From: Cricetomys ansorgei
Lineage: Eukaryota > Chordata > Mammalia > Rodentia > Nesomyidae
Direction: 5' to 3'
Length of the DNA: 64,000 bases
Assembly (NCBI GenBank): GCA_026225945.1
Contig: JAMJFZ010000199.1
Location: 64,772,001 to 64,836,000 of the forward strand
The first letter of the stretch is position 1, and every line of letters begins with the position of its first letter. The notes beneath the pieces were generated by a model. It searched no databases. It was not told the DNA's origin and worked only from the letters and a program-made list of their open reading frames with translations. Shown here in pieces: positions 11,742 to 23,701 of the stretch. The translations under genes and the position numbers were made by a program.

Positions 11742-11848
11742 CCTCCCTCCTTCTTCCCTCCCTCTGTCCCTCCATCTCTTCCCCCCTCCCTCTCTTCCTC
11801 CATTTATCCCTCTACCCTCCCTCCCTTGTTTCTTTTCTTCTTTCCTTT
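11742..11848. repeat. Polypyrimidine CCCT-rich tract
   Basis: CCCTCC/CTTCC units with few interruptions make a strand-asymmetric homopyrimidine run of about 100 bases. It abuts the tail side of the antisense SINE at 11849, so it may have expanded from that tail. Confidence 0.85.
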
Positions 11849-12016
11849 CACTGAGTTTCATGTATCCCAGTCTTGCTTTGAATTTGTTATGTAGCTGATG
11901 GATCCTCTTTATCTGTACTTCTTGAGATCTGGGATTACAGACCTGTGCCACCATGCCCAGGGATTCATGTGTGCTCAGGCAACCATTCAGTGCACTGAGC
12001 TGCATTCCCTGCCCAC
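11849..12016 (-). mobile_element. ID/B1 composite SINE, antisense
   Basis: The plus strand reads the complement of a B1-like body ('tgtatcccagtcttgctttg' and 'atctgggattacagacctgt') followed by the complement of an ID-like head ('gctcaggcaaccattcagtg' then 'actgagctgcattccctgcc'). In sense orientation this is ID then B1, the layout of ID_B1/B4-related rodent SINEs. It is diverged. Confidence 0.65.
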
Positions 12017-12669
12017 TCTTTCTTGCATTGGTTTCCTAGGGTTTGGAGTGGGTGACTCTGCTCTTTTGGATGCAGAATGTATCCAGGCTTCACTAGTTTC
12101 AAATACTGTTTCTTTGTTTTAGCAATTAGTTTACAGACAGGCATGGAGGTACAAACCAGACAGATGACACATAATCTGCTAAAAATCCAGAAGGGGGCAT
12201 TCTACTATGGCAATGTGCTACAAAGTTCTTGTGGGGATAGGGTCTGGTTTAGATTGTGGTTAGCTATGGTTGCTCATGGATCACACCTGGGCTCTTATCT
12301 AAGCTCTGCCATGTACTAGTTGTCTCTGTTCTTGCACTAAGACAGCAATTTACTGAACATCAAAAATGTATTTCTCCCAGGCCTGGGATATGGCGGGTCC
12401 ATGATTGAGATTCCAGCAAAGTCAGTGTCTTTTGAGGATCCATTCATTATAGACAGGGTCTTTCTGCAGTCTCCTTACTTGAACAAAGAGGCAAAGGAGA
12501 CAGGTACTGTGTGCTCATGTGACAGAAGAGATACAAATGCAAAAGGGATGAACAGCTTCCTCACTTCTCTTATAATATCATAATTCCTGTTCTGAAGGAC
12601 TCTGCCCTCCTCACTTGATCACTACTAGGAACTCCACCTCTTAATAGAATCACAATTGTGTCCCAACCT

Positions 12670-12870
12670 GTGGATGTTGACAGAACGTACTCAGACTGTA
12701 GCATGAGCTCTGTTATTTGGGACAGGTTACTTAACTTCTCAGGGCCTCAACTTTATTATCTATAAGGAGAGACTTAAAAAGAACACAAGTCAAGGACTTG
12801 AGTTGTTAAATGGCTGAATGTTTAGAGAATACTTAGGATTTTGTCAAGCAATGAGTATTAGCTAACAGAA
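12670..12870 (+). mobile_element. MIR, sense
   Basis: 'gacaggttacttaacttctc' and 'gggcctcaactttattatct' are close to the MIR core. A worn 3' end 'caatgagtattagctaacag' corresponds to the MIR terminus. Confidence 0.7.
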
Positions 12871-12874
12871 TTGT

Positions 12875-13465
12875 CAGCAGGTTCATATGAGAAGATCATG
12901 TGCTAGTGAAGCCAGCACAGATTTAAGTCATGGAGAGACTGAGCCCTGTTAGTCACTCAAATAACCTTGCCATCTATGCCTGAGTTGAAGAGATCACTAG
13001 GATTTCCTCCTTCAACCAATTAGAGTCAAGTGTCTCTGTGAATTGCAATTGGAGTCTACTGAAGCTGTGATTTGTATCAATATCATATTACATATCTTCA
13101 AACTAAAGCTGGAATCACCTCTCTAGGACTCCAGTGCTCATCACTAGGCCCTTGAGAAGCTCACTGGTCTCATGCCCTTTGCTCCTAGCTTTCCTTTCTT
13201 GTGGTATCCTGAGCCTATCCTGAAGTCTCCTTCTCAGTGGCTTTGTAATCTTGTCCTTATTTCAGGGAACACTTTTTCTCACTGGCTTACTTCTGCCTGG
13301 TACTCTTGCTTGGAAGAGCTCTCTTAGGCTCATTGAGGCTGAGTTAGGTGCTGGTCTTCCTATTGGCATAACAGACACTGGTTGTGCCATGCCTCATATT
13401 CTCCTGAAGAGCTCTTGCTTGCTGAGACAATTCACATTAACTATCGAGGCTTTTAGCTATGAATA
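12875..13465. other. Unique sequence, no gene seen
   Basis: CT-rich sequence at 13130-13330 could be a worn L2, but no diagnostic order of blocks is clear. Confidence 0.3.
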
Positions 13466-13469
13466 AAAT

Positions 13470-13535
13470 AGTCATGGATCCCTAGGGCCTGACACAGTGT
13501 CTATTACATAGAAGGTGTTCAATACACATCCATAG
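13470..13535 (+). mobile_element. L2/MIR3-type 3' end
   Basis: 'gcctgacacagtgtctatta' then 'gaaggtgttcaatacaca' is a decayed copy of the shared CORE/L2 3' end (gcctggcacatagtaggtgctcaataaa). Confidence 0.55.
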
Positions 13536-13735
13536 TGTGATTCACAAACACCCCAGTGAATGAAGAATAAGATAAAGAGATGAAGGACAGGTTCAACATG
13601 CCAGGTTTCAACACACCACAACCCTCTGTGTTATTTGTTAAAAAAAAAAAAATCAAACCTTCCAGGCACTCACAGAAGCAGTCTATGTGGGAGCCATGCA
13701 GTTGAGTTTCCTGTTGGTCCTGCAAATGGCTAGTT

Positions 13736-15236
13736 TGGCTGTGTCATTGACAGTGAAGCCAAAGTCCACCTGACAGGTGCTTGATTTAATAAAACACCCT
13801 AAACTCATATCAACCCTGACGTGTCCAGGGAATAAGGCTGCAAATTAAAGAGATGGAAACTCCACTCTGGTGCAAGCCAAGATTTAAAAGACCCTAGTCA
13901 CTCTTATTTATAGAGTTTGGATTTCCCTTTAACCCTTGGGTGAGAATGGGACAGCTGGCTTGCCCTAAATACTAATGACTCCTGGAGTGAAGTGCCTAAT
14001 AAATGATCCCACCTTTCTACAGGGAAATCTCTATCTGCTAATTGCTGTCAGCATCCATCAGGATCAGGGAACACAGAGTCTCAACAGGGGGGCCTTGGTG
14101 CCAAGCTCTGTCACTAGGAGAAAATCTCTTTAGGAGTCTGAGGGACCCTCAAGTGACTGTCCCTGCAAAGATGTTCCAGTGTAGAGACCAAGAGGCATTC
14201 AAAGGATGTTTTGGATAGCTACATGGCCCTGGAAGTGGTCTGGGCAATGAGTTTGGTGGCCCTGTGATGGTTGAGTGGTGAATGGCAGATTCCATTTACT
14301 TCTTGGCCTGGTTAGACCTGTTTATCTCTTTTACGACTCAGGGTGGCTTTATAGGTTTTGAAAGAGATGTTCTATTGATTGAACAAGAAAATTTTGCAAA
14401 CTACAGATCAAATCCAGTTCTCATCTTTATCAGGTGATAGACACTGTTTGGAGATTTGGGTGGGGAAGTATAGCAAGGTCACATAGATATCCTACGTGGG
14501 AACTTATTTCCATGAGGCACAGGTATTCAGCTGAACAGGTGGCAACACTGTCAGTGTACCATGTCTGCCTGTGATATACTTTGACTAATGCTTAAGTCCC
14601 TACCCATGTCTGGGGCTCTGAGACTGCCAGTGGGGAAGAATGATGGGCATGGGAAGTAACTCTCTCATGCCAGTCACTGGCTAGGAACTTCACACTTTCT
14701 TTAATTTACCAGAAGTTTACTGCTTGTGAATTGTGTGCAAGGGGCACCTATCAGATTGGAGTTTAGGTCTTGAGTTTACAGAAATGATACTGCAGTAGAG
14801 CAAGGGTAGAAAGCAATCAACCATAAGTAAAATTCCAAAAAATCTCATGTGATGATGAAAAACAGCAATATACTGTGCTAGGTAGGAAATGATGAGTGTA
14901 TTTTCACAGGTGGTCATGATGCAGAGGGAAAAACACCTGGAAAAGGATGTGAGTGCAAAAAGCCAGGCAATTCCAAGATGAGATCAAGGAAAGAGTCTTC
15001 CAGGCAGAGTTCAACACTGTGTGTGAGGAATACTAGGTATCCCACTGACCTCTGAATTCCTTCACATCTTCCCCAGCTCTTCAATCACAAGCTCCCACCC
15101 TTCCAGATCACACACTCAGAGACCAGCTTTAGAGAAGCCCTATCTCATTGGTATCTATGGATCCACACAATTTTCATGATCCCATACCACCTATTACCCT
15201 TTCACCTTGTGGTTTAGTTTATGTGCTGAAGGCCAT
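13736..15236. other. Repeat-free stretch, possible regulatory block
   Basis: About 1.5 kb without a recognised repeat. Within it, 13904-13913 reads TTATTTATAG (matches the MEF2 consensus YTAWWWWTAR), 13952-13957 is a CAGCTG E-box and 14038-14044 is CTAATTG. Clustered motifs and lack of repeats are compatible with an enhancer, but this is inference only. Confidence 0.25.
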
Positions 15237-15245
15237 CACTAAGAA

Positions 15246-15601
15246 CACTCTGTGGGAGATATGGAAATGGCTCAGGCAGTAAAGTCCCTACTGTGCAAGC
15301 ATGAGGACCTGAGTTTGGATGCTCAACACCTATGTCAAATCCGGTATGGCTGCATATATCTGTAATCCCCAATGCTGAAGATAGGATGCAGATCCTTGGA
15401 ACTCATTGGTCAGTCAGTATAGTCAAATCTGTAAGTCAAATCAGTATGTTCAGGAGAGACCCTGACTCTATACTCTGGTCTCCGTTCTCAGGTATGCATA
15501 TGTGCAAACACACCAGCATACATAAGTTCACATACTATCACAGGCTTGTACTTGTTTCTTACACATGCAAAACAAAATACAAAATGAAATAAAAACCGGG
15601 A
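15246..15601 (+). mobile_element. B4-family SINE with target-site duplication
   Basis: The sense-strand ID-like head 'tgtgcaagcatgaggacctg' is followed by the B1-like segment 'tgcatatatctgtaatcccc' and a decayed 'gagagaccctgactc', then a TG/CA-rich and A-rich tail ending near 15596. A 9-base direct repeat CACTAAGAA flanks it (15237-15245 and 15602-15610), as expected for L1-mediated insertion. The head also carries the tRNA-like region with A/B-box remnants. Confidence 0.8.
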
Positions 15602-15611
15602 CACTAAGAAA

Positions 15612-16490
15612 TTTCTCTTCATGTCCACATAGTCCTCATCTAATAACTGACCCGGCCAGACTCAAAGATTGCCTTCTGCCCCCTGTCTTACTCTGTGCAT
15701 CTGGATGAACTGGTGAGATAGACACAGACTGCAGACTCACTTTGCAGCCTGGTTCTACTGGAAGATCATGGTCCTGGCTCCAGATTCTAGATGGATGCTC
15801 AGCTATGGCCAGCCACCTTAATAAACTTACTCTTCAACTTGGAAAAACATGTTTTCCCATACACCTCACTGCCTTTCCAAGCATCTTTCTCAGTTAGTGT
15901 GTCTAATTACATAATTGATGAGAAGAATTCAGATCAGGAACCCTCTTCTTCCTACCCTAGCCCTTTGGTCTGCATCCATTTGCTCCTGACTCTTACTTTC
16001 ATTCCAGCGGATGGGATGATCCTACTTCAATCTAAGGACCAACTGCCACTGAGGTCTGGATTTCTGGACTTTGATTTTATACCTTGAGTTATTCTATAAC
16101 AAAGTAAATATATCCCAACATCTCATACCACAATGTATACTCCTCTTGCCTCTCTATTCTTTTCCTCTGTCTCTGTCTCCTTCACCCTCATTTTTTTTAC
16201 TCCTATTTTCCATATCCTCTGTTTCCTACTTCAGTTTTGCTAGATCTTATCCCTCCCTCTGTGAAAACCACCTTGTCAGGTCAGCAGTTTTCTCCAGATC
16301 TGGAGTGCTGAGGGCCGATTCTCTGCCATACCCTTTACTTAGCAGTACTTTGCACATCGAAGGTGACTTTGGCTCATCCCATCTACCTTCCTCACTCACA
16401 GCCTCTACTGCATCTAAGCCCAGGGTGTCAGTGCTTAGTATGCTGGCCCATCCTGGGCTCTTTTCACTTGCTTTCTTCACTGTGTCTCTT
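15612..16490. other. Unique to pyrimidine-rich sequence
   Basis: Nothing gene-like is recognised. Bases 16130-16260 are pyrimidine-rich. The 3' part (after about 16300) may be the worn upstream part of the L2 that is clear from 16500. Confidence 0.35.
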
Positions 16491-16499
16491 CCTCTGTTC

Positions 16500-17195
16500 C
16501 GCTTCTGAGTACTAACTACTCGCAGGCTCAGTTTTGGATCCCTTTGTCTTCCTCACCTGCACTCTCTCCTGAGCTGACCCCATCCAGTGCCATGGCTTTA
16601 AATACCATGCTCATAATGACTTCCAAATTTATATCTCCAGCTCTGCCGTGCCCGCTGCAGACTCGTCTATCCCACTGCCTGACATCCCACTTAGATGACT
16701 AATGGGCACCTCAACTTAATGCATCAAAAGGAGAAAAGTCTTAATTTTCCCACCTTACCTCCGAACTGGTTCTTCCCTTAGTGTTCCCTGTCTGAGTAAA
16801 TGTCACCACCACCCTCCTAATCACTCAAGCCCAAACCCCAAGAATCCTCTCCAGTTCTCTCTACTGCCTCACCCCCATATCCTGCCTATGGGGAGTGTGT
16901 ACTGCGGATGCTCTGCTTAGGAGACAGTGAGAATCTGTCCACTTTTCCTCACCTCCCCTGCTACTCTAAATGCCTCAGACCTCTGTGACTGTCGTATCAG
17001 ATCACTACACTGCCTGCATTGTCTTCTACGATCTAGCCTCGACACATCAGACTGTGTGCTTTTTTTCAGCAAGAGAATAAGATCTTACACCTCACCAATT
17101 TAGAGGCTTACTAAGATTTCTGCCTTGAGGTGCTTTCTACAAACTCTCCTCACTCATTTCTTCAGTCTTGGAGTGGCTCACAGGCTCCTGAATGA
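16500..17195 (+). mobile_element. Long L2 LINE fragment, sense
   Basis: The blocks occur in L2 order: 'catggctttaaataccatg', 'ccaaatttatatctccagc', 'gggcacctcaacttaatgc', 'gtctgagtaaatgtcacc' and 'agaatctgtccacttttcc'. This is the 3' half of an ancient L2. It carries stops in all frames and is not coding. At about 700 bases it is among the longest old repeats in the window. Confidence 0.75.
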
Positions 17196-17279
17196 ACATT
17201 AGAGAAGCTTCTTTTGAGATAAATCCCTTCCTTCCATCTCCTCTAATAGTTGGGTAACAAGACATTTCTATATAGAAGT

Positions 17280-17465
17280 AACTGGCACTTTGGAGCTAGA
17301 CAGCAGAGCTGAACTCAGCCTTCTCACCCAAGAGCTCTGTGAAGAGAAACGCTTTATGTGGAGAAGATTCACTTCTCCATCTGTAAATTGGAAATGTGAT
17401 TCCGCTTCACAGCATGATTGTGGGTGCCATGTGGTATCCAGCATGTATTGTATAACACTGGTTAC
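17280..17465 (+). mobile_element. MIR, sense
   Basis: 'actttggagctagacagcag' corresponds to the MIR 'ctctggagtcagac' head and 'tccatctgtaaattggaaat' to the 'tcatctgtaaaatgggg' core. Confidence 0.65.
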
Positions 17466-17633
17466 TTCCCTCCTTAGCATCCCACTTGGTCAAGGGAGGA
17501 AAAGCCATCCTTGGGCCTGGGGTATAGAATAAAGAACAGCTTAACAAAGAGGCCTGGGGTGGGAAGGAGAATAAAGCCATCTGGACTTTAGTCTGCCCCA
17601 GCCTCTTCAGTGGAAGTAACCAACTAGTAATGA

Positions 17634-17662
17634 AAAACAAAACAAAACAAAACAAAAAAACA
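17634..17662. repeat. (AAAAC)n tract
   Basis: AAAAC pentamers followed by an A7 run. It is an orphan A-rich tail, with no recognised element body to its left. Confidence 0.8.
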
Positions 17663-17669
17663 ATGAAGT

Positions 17670-18210
17670 CTGTGCAGGACAAAGGGGAATGTGAGTGTTG
17701 TATAGGGACACCAGCGCTTGTCTGGACACTCTATGGTAGAGCAGTGATGAGTGCAGAGAGTCACATCAGAGGGTCTTCTGGGAGGAGGCATGTCACATCC
17801 ACAAGGGATGACTGTGCATGTATCAGTCCAGTGGTAGTGACAGTATTGTCCCACAAATACAGCTCTCCCAGTTCTGGTGGGGTTGGCAGTGTTGTAGGGG
17901 AAGGCACATGAAGGAACACCAGTCTTTCCTGGGTGGCTATGATCGGGTAGGGTGTGGGGGACACTACACACCTCAGCTGCAGCTTTGGAAAATAGTTTGT
18001 ACTATTTTCACTCTAATGTGAGCAGCTTTTGCTGACTATCTGCTCAGAACCCACTACCCCCCCCCCCCCCCGCTCTTGGAATAGACCTTGCACATTTTCT
18101 CAGGCTTGCTTAGATAGTCTACCTTCCAGAATGCTTATTTTGTTTTCTCCTTTTCTCCATATGAGACATACTTCTCAGAATTCCCATTTCCTTTGGAGCT
18201 TCTTTCTATT
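17670..18210. other. Unique sequence with a poly-C run
   Basis: No gene or repeat family is seen apart from the homopolymer annotated at 18057-18071. Confidence 0.35.
18057..18071. repeat. Poly-C homopolymer
   Basis: Fifteen consecutive C (G on the other strand). Length is probably unstable and sequencing-error prone. Confidence 0.95.
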
Positions 18211-18214
18211 TTAC

Positions 18215-18315
18215 GATAGTGTGACTAGATGCCCATACATTTGGAGCTCCCAGAGAATAGGTACGATGTGTTTCTCTACCTCTTTAGCACCAACACTAAG
18301 GATGCTGCTTGGCAA
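18215..18315 (+). mobile_element. Possible L2 3'-end fragment
   Basis: 'ggagctcccagagaataggt' followed by 'ctctttagcaccaacac' and 'gatgctgcttggcaatggg' follows the L2 order (gctccatgagggcagg, cccagcacc, gtgcctggca). Weak. Confidence 0.35.
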
Positions 18316-18319
18316 TGGG

Positions 18320-21300
18320 CTGTGAAAGCCAGTTCTTTGCATAGGAAGATCCCTGGTGAAATCTTGGTGACAAAGGAAACTTCATTTCAGTAGCTTTCTG
18401 TAGCTGTGCATCTTGCCTCCAAGGCCCCACAATTGTGATATTATCTTCATTTTATAGGCATTAGAATTAATATCCTTCTCAAATTGTAATGTAACAGATG
18501 AGGTAATAGCTTTAACTAGGATGTTAGAGCAACAATCAAAACCCTAATAGCAAAATTTCCTGAATGAACCCTCCAGAGAAGTAGAATTTGAGGGACACTG
18601 GGACTATTGCACATTCCACAGAAAACATTGCATGCTTTGCCTATGTTAGCGACTCTGTGACCAGGAACACCAGGGTTTTCCTGGTCTTTATGGGCTTTGG
18701 GATGGCAAATAATTCTTTTGAAATTTCAGAACAGTGTCATTTCACTGAAAGATCAAGTGTGGAATAGAGGTTGCTCTGAGTTGGGGAGGCCACCTAGTCT
18801 GGGCCCCTCTTCCTTGTGGAAAAGGCTTTAGGGTAAGAGGATGTCTTGAGTTGTGTTTTTCAGGGGTAGGTTTAGGGGTGACTTCTGTAGGTGGTGTATA
18901 AACACAGTGCTCAGGACAAACCAGTGAGGGAGGGAAGAGTGTCATTTCATAGAATTCCTAAGATCACTTCCAGCTTGATATCAAAGAAAGCTCTGGGGAA
19001 TCTCAAGTCTGGGCTACCCACACCTCCAGGTTGAGGAGCTGCGTGGAGTTTCTCAGTCCTGTGGTCACTAGCTAAGTCCCACTTCATGGGTACGTGTACA
19101 CTCTGAGAACTTCCCACTTCTCCCAAGCACAAAACAAAGTAGCTCTAGCATCCTCAGGGAGAATCTGTGTTTGGACAGTTTCAGGTTTTGGTCACACTAA
19201 AACTTAGGGAAGAGTGTGCACAAAAGAGTTATGAGTAGAATTCAGTAGAACATTCCAGTATCTACCATGTCCCAGAGAAAGGTCAGAAAAGCAAAAACAA
19301 GATTGCATTCTACTACTCTTGTAGGCATAAAATGTAAATATATCCCTGAGAGGAAAAGGTGAGCATCTGAGTCTCAGCTCCTGTCATGCTTCACCTGTTA
19401 TGACAGAGTAAATAATCAGAGCCCAGGTTCTTTATCTGTAATTCAGGATCAGGTACACTTACTTTCTGTGTCTGTGAGCCACAAGGGTTAACCTGGAGTA
19501 ATCTAAATTAAGTGTAAACTAGTTGCATGCTAGGCATTGATGTGTTCTACACAAAGGGCCAACCCAACCCTGGAGATTAACAGATCCATGATGGCCAGCT
19601 TCCAGATTTCCTGATTTGGAAAACTAGACCAAGCAAATGGCCAAGTTACAAGGCTAAAGATGACAGAGCTATCTCATTTCAAACCTGAGCCTTTTCCATA
19701 ACATCCTGGGACTCCAGGCTTGACACAGGCAGCCACTAGCAAGCTGACTACTGATGTTTCTTATTTCTTGTGTACATCTGACATGTCCTTGAGTCCAATC
19801 ATGGTAAAGAAAAAATAAAATCACCATTCAGGTAAAATATTGAAGACACAGTGAGGTGACAGATGGTCTGTCTTTCAGAGCTCACATGTGTCATACCTGT
19901 AAAATGCAGCTGCTGAGTTCTGAGTATTCCCTGGGGGTCCACCCTAGTGTCAGCTAGTGGTGGACATCATTATCTATAAGAGATGAAGGGCCCTATTCAG
20001 CCAAGCCAGTCCTTGCAGTAACAGCCCCGTAGGACCATCGCCCTTCCCTACCTGGCCTCCTTACCCACATGACCATACTGCAGCTGAGACCATAGTATGG
20101 ACAGAAAGAACAAAACATGGTTTTGCCCTGAGCCAAGAAGCTCACTCAGCCTGAGAAGCCTGAAGCCCATGGAAGGCAAGTGAGGCTAGGACTCTTGGGG
20201 AGAGGGAGGTGTTCACCATCCCAGGAGGTGGACACCACAAGCCAAGAAAGCAATGAGAAGAGGCACCAGGGCCTCAGCACAGCAAATACTCTGTTATTTA
20301 AGACCTGAGCAGACATCTTTGCTCTTCAGGGAATAGCCCTTCGATACTGAAGGGAAAATGATTTTAAAGGCACAAGGAAATGTTACCACTCCCTGGTGAA
20401 ACTGTAACTTTTTATTTATTTTTTTCCCAGGATAGCCCCCTTCATACCACAGACTTTAGCTTTTATACATAAAACATAAAGTGGATTTATGTGTATGCGT
20501 AAATGCAATGATGGTGCAGGTAGACAAGAAAAGTGAAAAGAGGTAGAGAGCATGATAAAGAGGAACAGTGAACAGATCCAGCAAAGCAGAAAGTGCCAGG
20601 CTGCCAAGAGCATGGGAGGCAACAGTGGGTCTTCCCCTCAGTGGGTGTTAGTGAGAGGATCATGGAGGTTGAGGGTCCTCTAGGTGAGTGGAATAGACCA
20701 AGGTGAAGTTCCTGCCCCTTGGTCCCTCTTTTCAGGTTGTTTTTGTTGGCAGGGTCAGTCAGGAAGACACAAGGAAAAGATCAGCAAAATCAGCTTCCTA
20801 ATAAAATAAATGTTGATTTATATGCTTAGATAAAAAACAAAGAAACAAAACAAAACAAACAAACAAAAAAGCTCAGATGAGACCTGGCTTTGGAGATCTT
20901 GCTAGAAGCCCAGTGCTGCTATTCACAGACATTGTGACCACAGCTACTTGCAGTTTCTTTGAATCTACTGCCTTATTTTAAGCCTGGACCTCACAAATGG
21001 TCATGTCAGAGTGCAGCTGAAGATGTTCTAAGACTAAAAGTCATATTAGGCCTAGAGAAGACACCAACATTACCAGTCTTATATGACTACCTGCCAAGGA
21101 GGCTCTCCTTGGCTTTGTTCTTGCTGTCTCCAGCCTATCAAGGAAAATGGAATAAAGCAAAATATAGAAGTCCCGGCATGCCTCTCTGGGCACTATATAG
21201 TTGTCCTCACTGATCGCCATGTTTCTAATCATAAAAGTCAGAGGCAAATGAGAAAACACCTTTCTGAGTGTGGACACATACTTCATCATTTGTAAACTGT

Positions 21301-21675
21301 GAGGTTTTTGTTAAAGTTATCTGGAGACTATGGCTGCTATGTGAGGTCAAAGCAGATCTCTCTACCCCTCCTACCCACATGAAAGGAAATAAGGCCTGTA
21401 GAACTCGTGAGCCCTGACTTATCCACCCACTCAGGGGCAAAAGCAGACAACACAAGCCCATGTGTGCCTTGCCTTATCCACTCACTCAGGGGCTAGGAGA
21501 GAGCCAAAGCCCAGAGAGAGCTAGTAGCTTCTGGGTACAGGAGATAGAAGAGGAATACTGGCAAGTTATGCCTTAATCATAAAGCCTACTTATTGGAGGC
21601 CACCATTCAACCCCCCTTAGAGGTCAGACATGTTCTATAACCATTGAACATTAACGGTTTCTAAATTGAAGTTGA
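18320..21675. other. Long repeat-poor stretch, no gene seen
   Basis: About 3.3 kb in which only trivial low-complexity (20820-20872, AAAC-rich; 20408-20428, TTTA-rich) and a possible MIR scrap near 18440-18510 are seen. No open frame with recognisable protein similarity and no RNA gene was noticed. It is one of the two longest repeat-poor spans in the window. Confidence 0.35.
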
Positions 21676-21678
21676 GGT

Positions 21679-21716
21679 ATTTTTTGTTTTTGTTTTTTTG
21701 TTTTTGTTTTTTTCCA
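21679..21716. repeat. (TTTTTG)n low-complexity tract
   Basis: T-rich with regular G interruptions. It ends in TTTTTTTCCAG, which mimics a splice acceptor but has no supporting exon. Confidence 0.8.
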
Positions 21717-21884
21717 GAGATGATCTTGGGTTCTGAATACAATTTTTCTGTGTCAGTCTCAGAGGAGGACAACAGCTTTGTCAAGTTAGAATGTCCTGCT
21801 TTCCCATGCACTGTGCTTCTGCTCCTTGCTCCCCATACCCATTACCACTGAGGTCCATCTAGGGATTAGTTTGATTAGACAAAG

Positions 21885-22120
21885 GCAAGGCCAGGCAGGT
21901 GGTTCCATGAGTAAAATGCTTGTTTTGCAAGTATGAGTAACTGAGTTGCATCCCCAGCACCCATATTTAAAAAGTCTGGGTATGTTGTTGTTCCACATCT
22001 GGGGAGGCAACTCAGGCCATTCCCTGAAACTCACAGGCCTGCCGGCCTGGCCATATTGGTTAGTTCCAGACGTGGGAGACCTGTCCAAAACAGCAACAAC
22101 AACAACAAAAAAAAAAAAGG
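21885..22120 (+). mobile_element. B4-family SINE, sense
   Basis: The head 'aaaatgcttgttttgcaagt' plus 'catccccagcacccatattt' is the ID-like part. 'tctgggtatgttgttgttcc' and 'ctggggaggcaactcaggcc' start the B1-like part, and 'cctgccggcctggccatatt' is the characteristic middle. It ends in a (CAA)n and A12 tail at 22093-22119. Moderately diverged. Confidence 0.75.
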
Positions 22121-22124
22121 ACGG

Positions 22125-23290
22125 AAAGTGCCTGAGGAATAGCATTCACATGTATGAATGTGCCCTGTACAGGGAGCAGTACAGGGAAACAGCAACCAGC
22201 ACTGGAGCTTCAGAAGTCAGCTTACCTGTTAGTAAAGGCTACAATAAATCTACCTCAGTTTGGCAAAGTCTTGGAGGATTGTCTGCTGAATGCCCTTTGC
22301 CACTGCTAGGCCTTATCATGCTTGCTGCTACGATAGTTTCCTTGTCTGTCTTGTGGTATGAAAGTTCTATGGGGGTCTCTAACCACTCACTGGACAGTGT
22401 TACTGGCACACATAATAATAGTGATGATTTTCCCTGAAGCAATGCCACTTGGGCAAGGCAACTCAGTTAAACTAGTGATTCAATTGAAACTCCAAAAAGA
22501 ATAACTAATCAATAACAGGTTAGGGTGTTTTCCCAAGCTGCTTTGAAACAAGTACCTGGGGAACTACTTGGGAAAATACATTTTTGTTAGCTGAAGTCTT
22601 GGTCAGGGTTAGCGAACAAAAACAAAAGAAAGCGTGGTTTCTGGGGCCCATGAGTTTCATCTATGAGAAACAGGCCTAGGTACAATAAATGAGTTTCAGT
22701 GCCCACTGCTAAGTTTGAACTTCCTTGATCACAATTAATTTGATGATTTCCTAGTTTTTACAATTATAACTTACTGATGAGTTTTTTGTGTATCTTGGGG
22801 ACATAGGGCTATGTGGCATATAGACTGGACAGATTCTCCTTTACTTAAGAAAAACAGAAAGACCCCTGACTTAAAGTTTTCTAGTTAATAACAAACTTGT
22901 TTCCCTGTTAACTAAATAAGAATTGTGTTAAGTTAGAATACTATGATGTGTACTCATTTCCTAGTAACTACAAGACTGCTACCTGCCAGCTACAATAGAA
23001 GCTGGCTGTGAAAATATTTGGCTTGCTTAAACTCTGTTAATCTATAATAACAAAATTATTATTTCTGGGATATAGATATATTGTGGGGAACATGTAAAAC
23101 TGGGTGTTTGTGCATAATCATGTGTGGTATTGAAAACAGCCTGTTTTTAAAATATGTAACTTGTAATCATTCACTGGGAAAATAGGACTCATGATTATAA
23201 TGTGATTTCTTCTTATATAGAAGGTATTGTTTAAAAGGTATATAGGTGTGTGGAAAATAATAAGAAACAGACAAGAGACAAGAGAAGGGA
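22125..23290. other. AT-rich unclassified sequence, possibly LTR-derived
   Basis: AT-rich sequence with no gene. Together with the C/T-rich block 23560-23630 ('tgccgactctgtccctccct' to 'ttggaccctgacacc') it gives the impression of a rodent ERV LTR, but I cannot define both termini, so the call is left open. Confidence 0.25.
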
Positions 23291-23296
23291 AGAAGG

Positions 23297-23428
23297 AAAC
23301 TTGCAAGATCTGTGTGTATTGGAGCTTTGCTTTTTCCATAAGGAAGAAGAAGATTACAAAGGAAAACTTGCAAGATGTGTGGTAAGATCTATATGTGTTG
23401 AAGCCTTGCTTCATCCACAAGATGTGTG
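23297..23428. repeat. Imperfect ~65-base tandem duplication
   Basis: Two copies share 'gaaacttgcaagat', then 'tgtgt(a/g)ttg(g/a)agc', 'ttgctt' and '(t)ccataagga/ccacaagat'. The first copy begins near 23297 and the second near 23361. No known family; probably a local duplication. Confidence 0.55.
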
Positions 23429-23453
23429 TGAATATGTATATGTGTGATTTTAT

Positions 23454-23506
23454 GGAGAGGGTAAAGGGAGAGAAGAAAGAAGAAAGAGAATAGAGGAGAC
23501 AGAGTA
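23454..23506. repeat. Purine-rich (GGAGA/AAAGA) tract
   Basis: Almost pure A/G over about 50 bases on the plus strand. Confidence 0.7.
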
Positions 23507-23644
23507 AAGCCTGAATAATGAGAAAAGTCTGTCCCATTCATAAGAGGTGTGGTTTTATTCATATTATTTTGCCGACTCTGTCCCTCCCTCCCGGGTCACT
23601 GAACTCTCCCTGGGGTTGGACCCTGACACCCCTGCATATACACG

Positions 23645-23645
<1 letters not shown>

Positions 23646-23701
<56 letters not shown>

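Noticed and set aside
12075..12319. Possible tRNA-derived gene next to the ID-like SINE head
   Set aside because: The tRNA-like part belongs to the SINE. No cloverleaf with an intact B-box was found elsewhere in the window.
21700..21720. T-rich TTTTTTTCCAG resembling a splice acceptor
   Set aside because: It is the end of a (TTTTTG)n low-complexity tract, and no convincing downstream exon with a donor was found.
21946..22437. 163-codon plus-strand frame
   Set aside because: Its first third lies in a B4 SINE and its poly(A) tail (the K run). No coherent protein similarity is seen afterwards.
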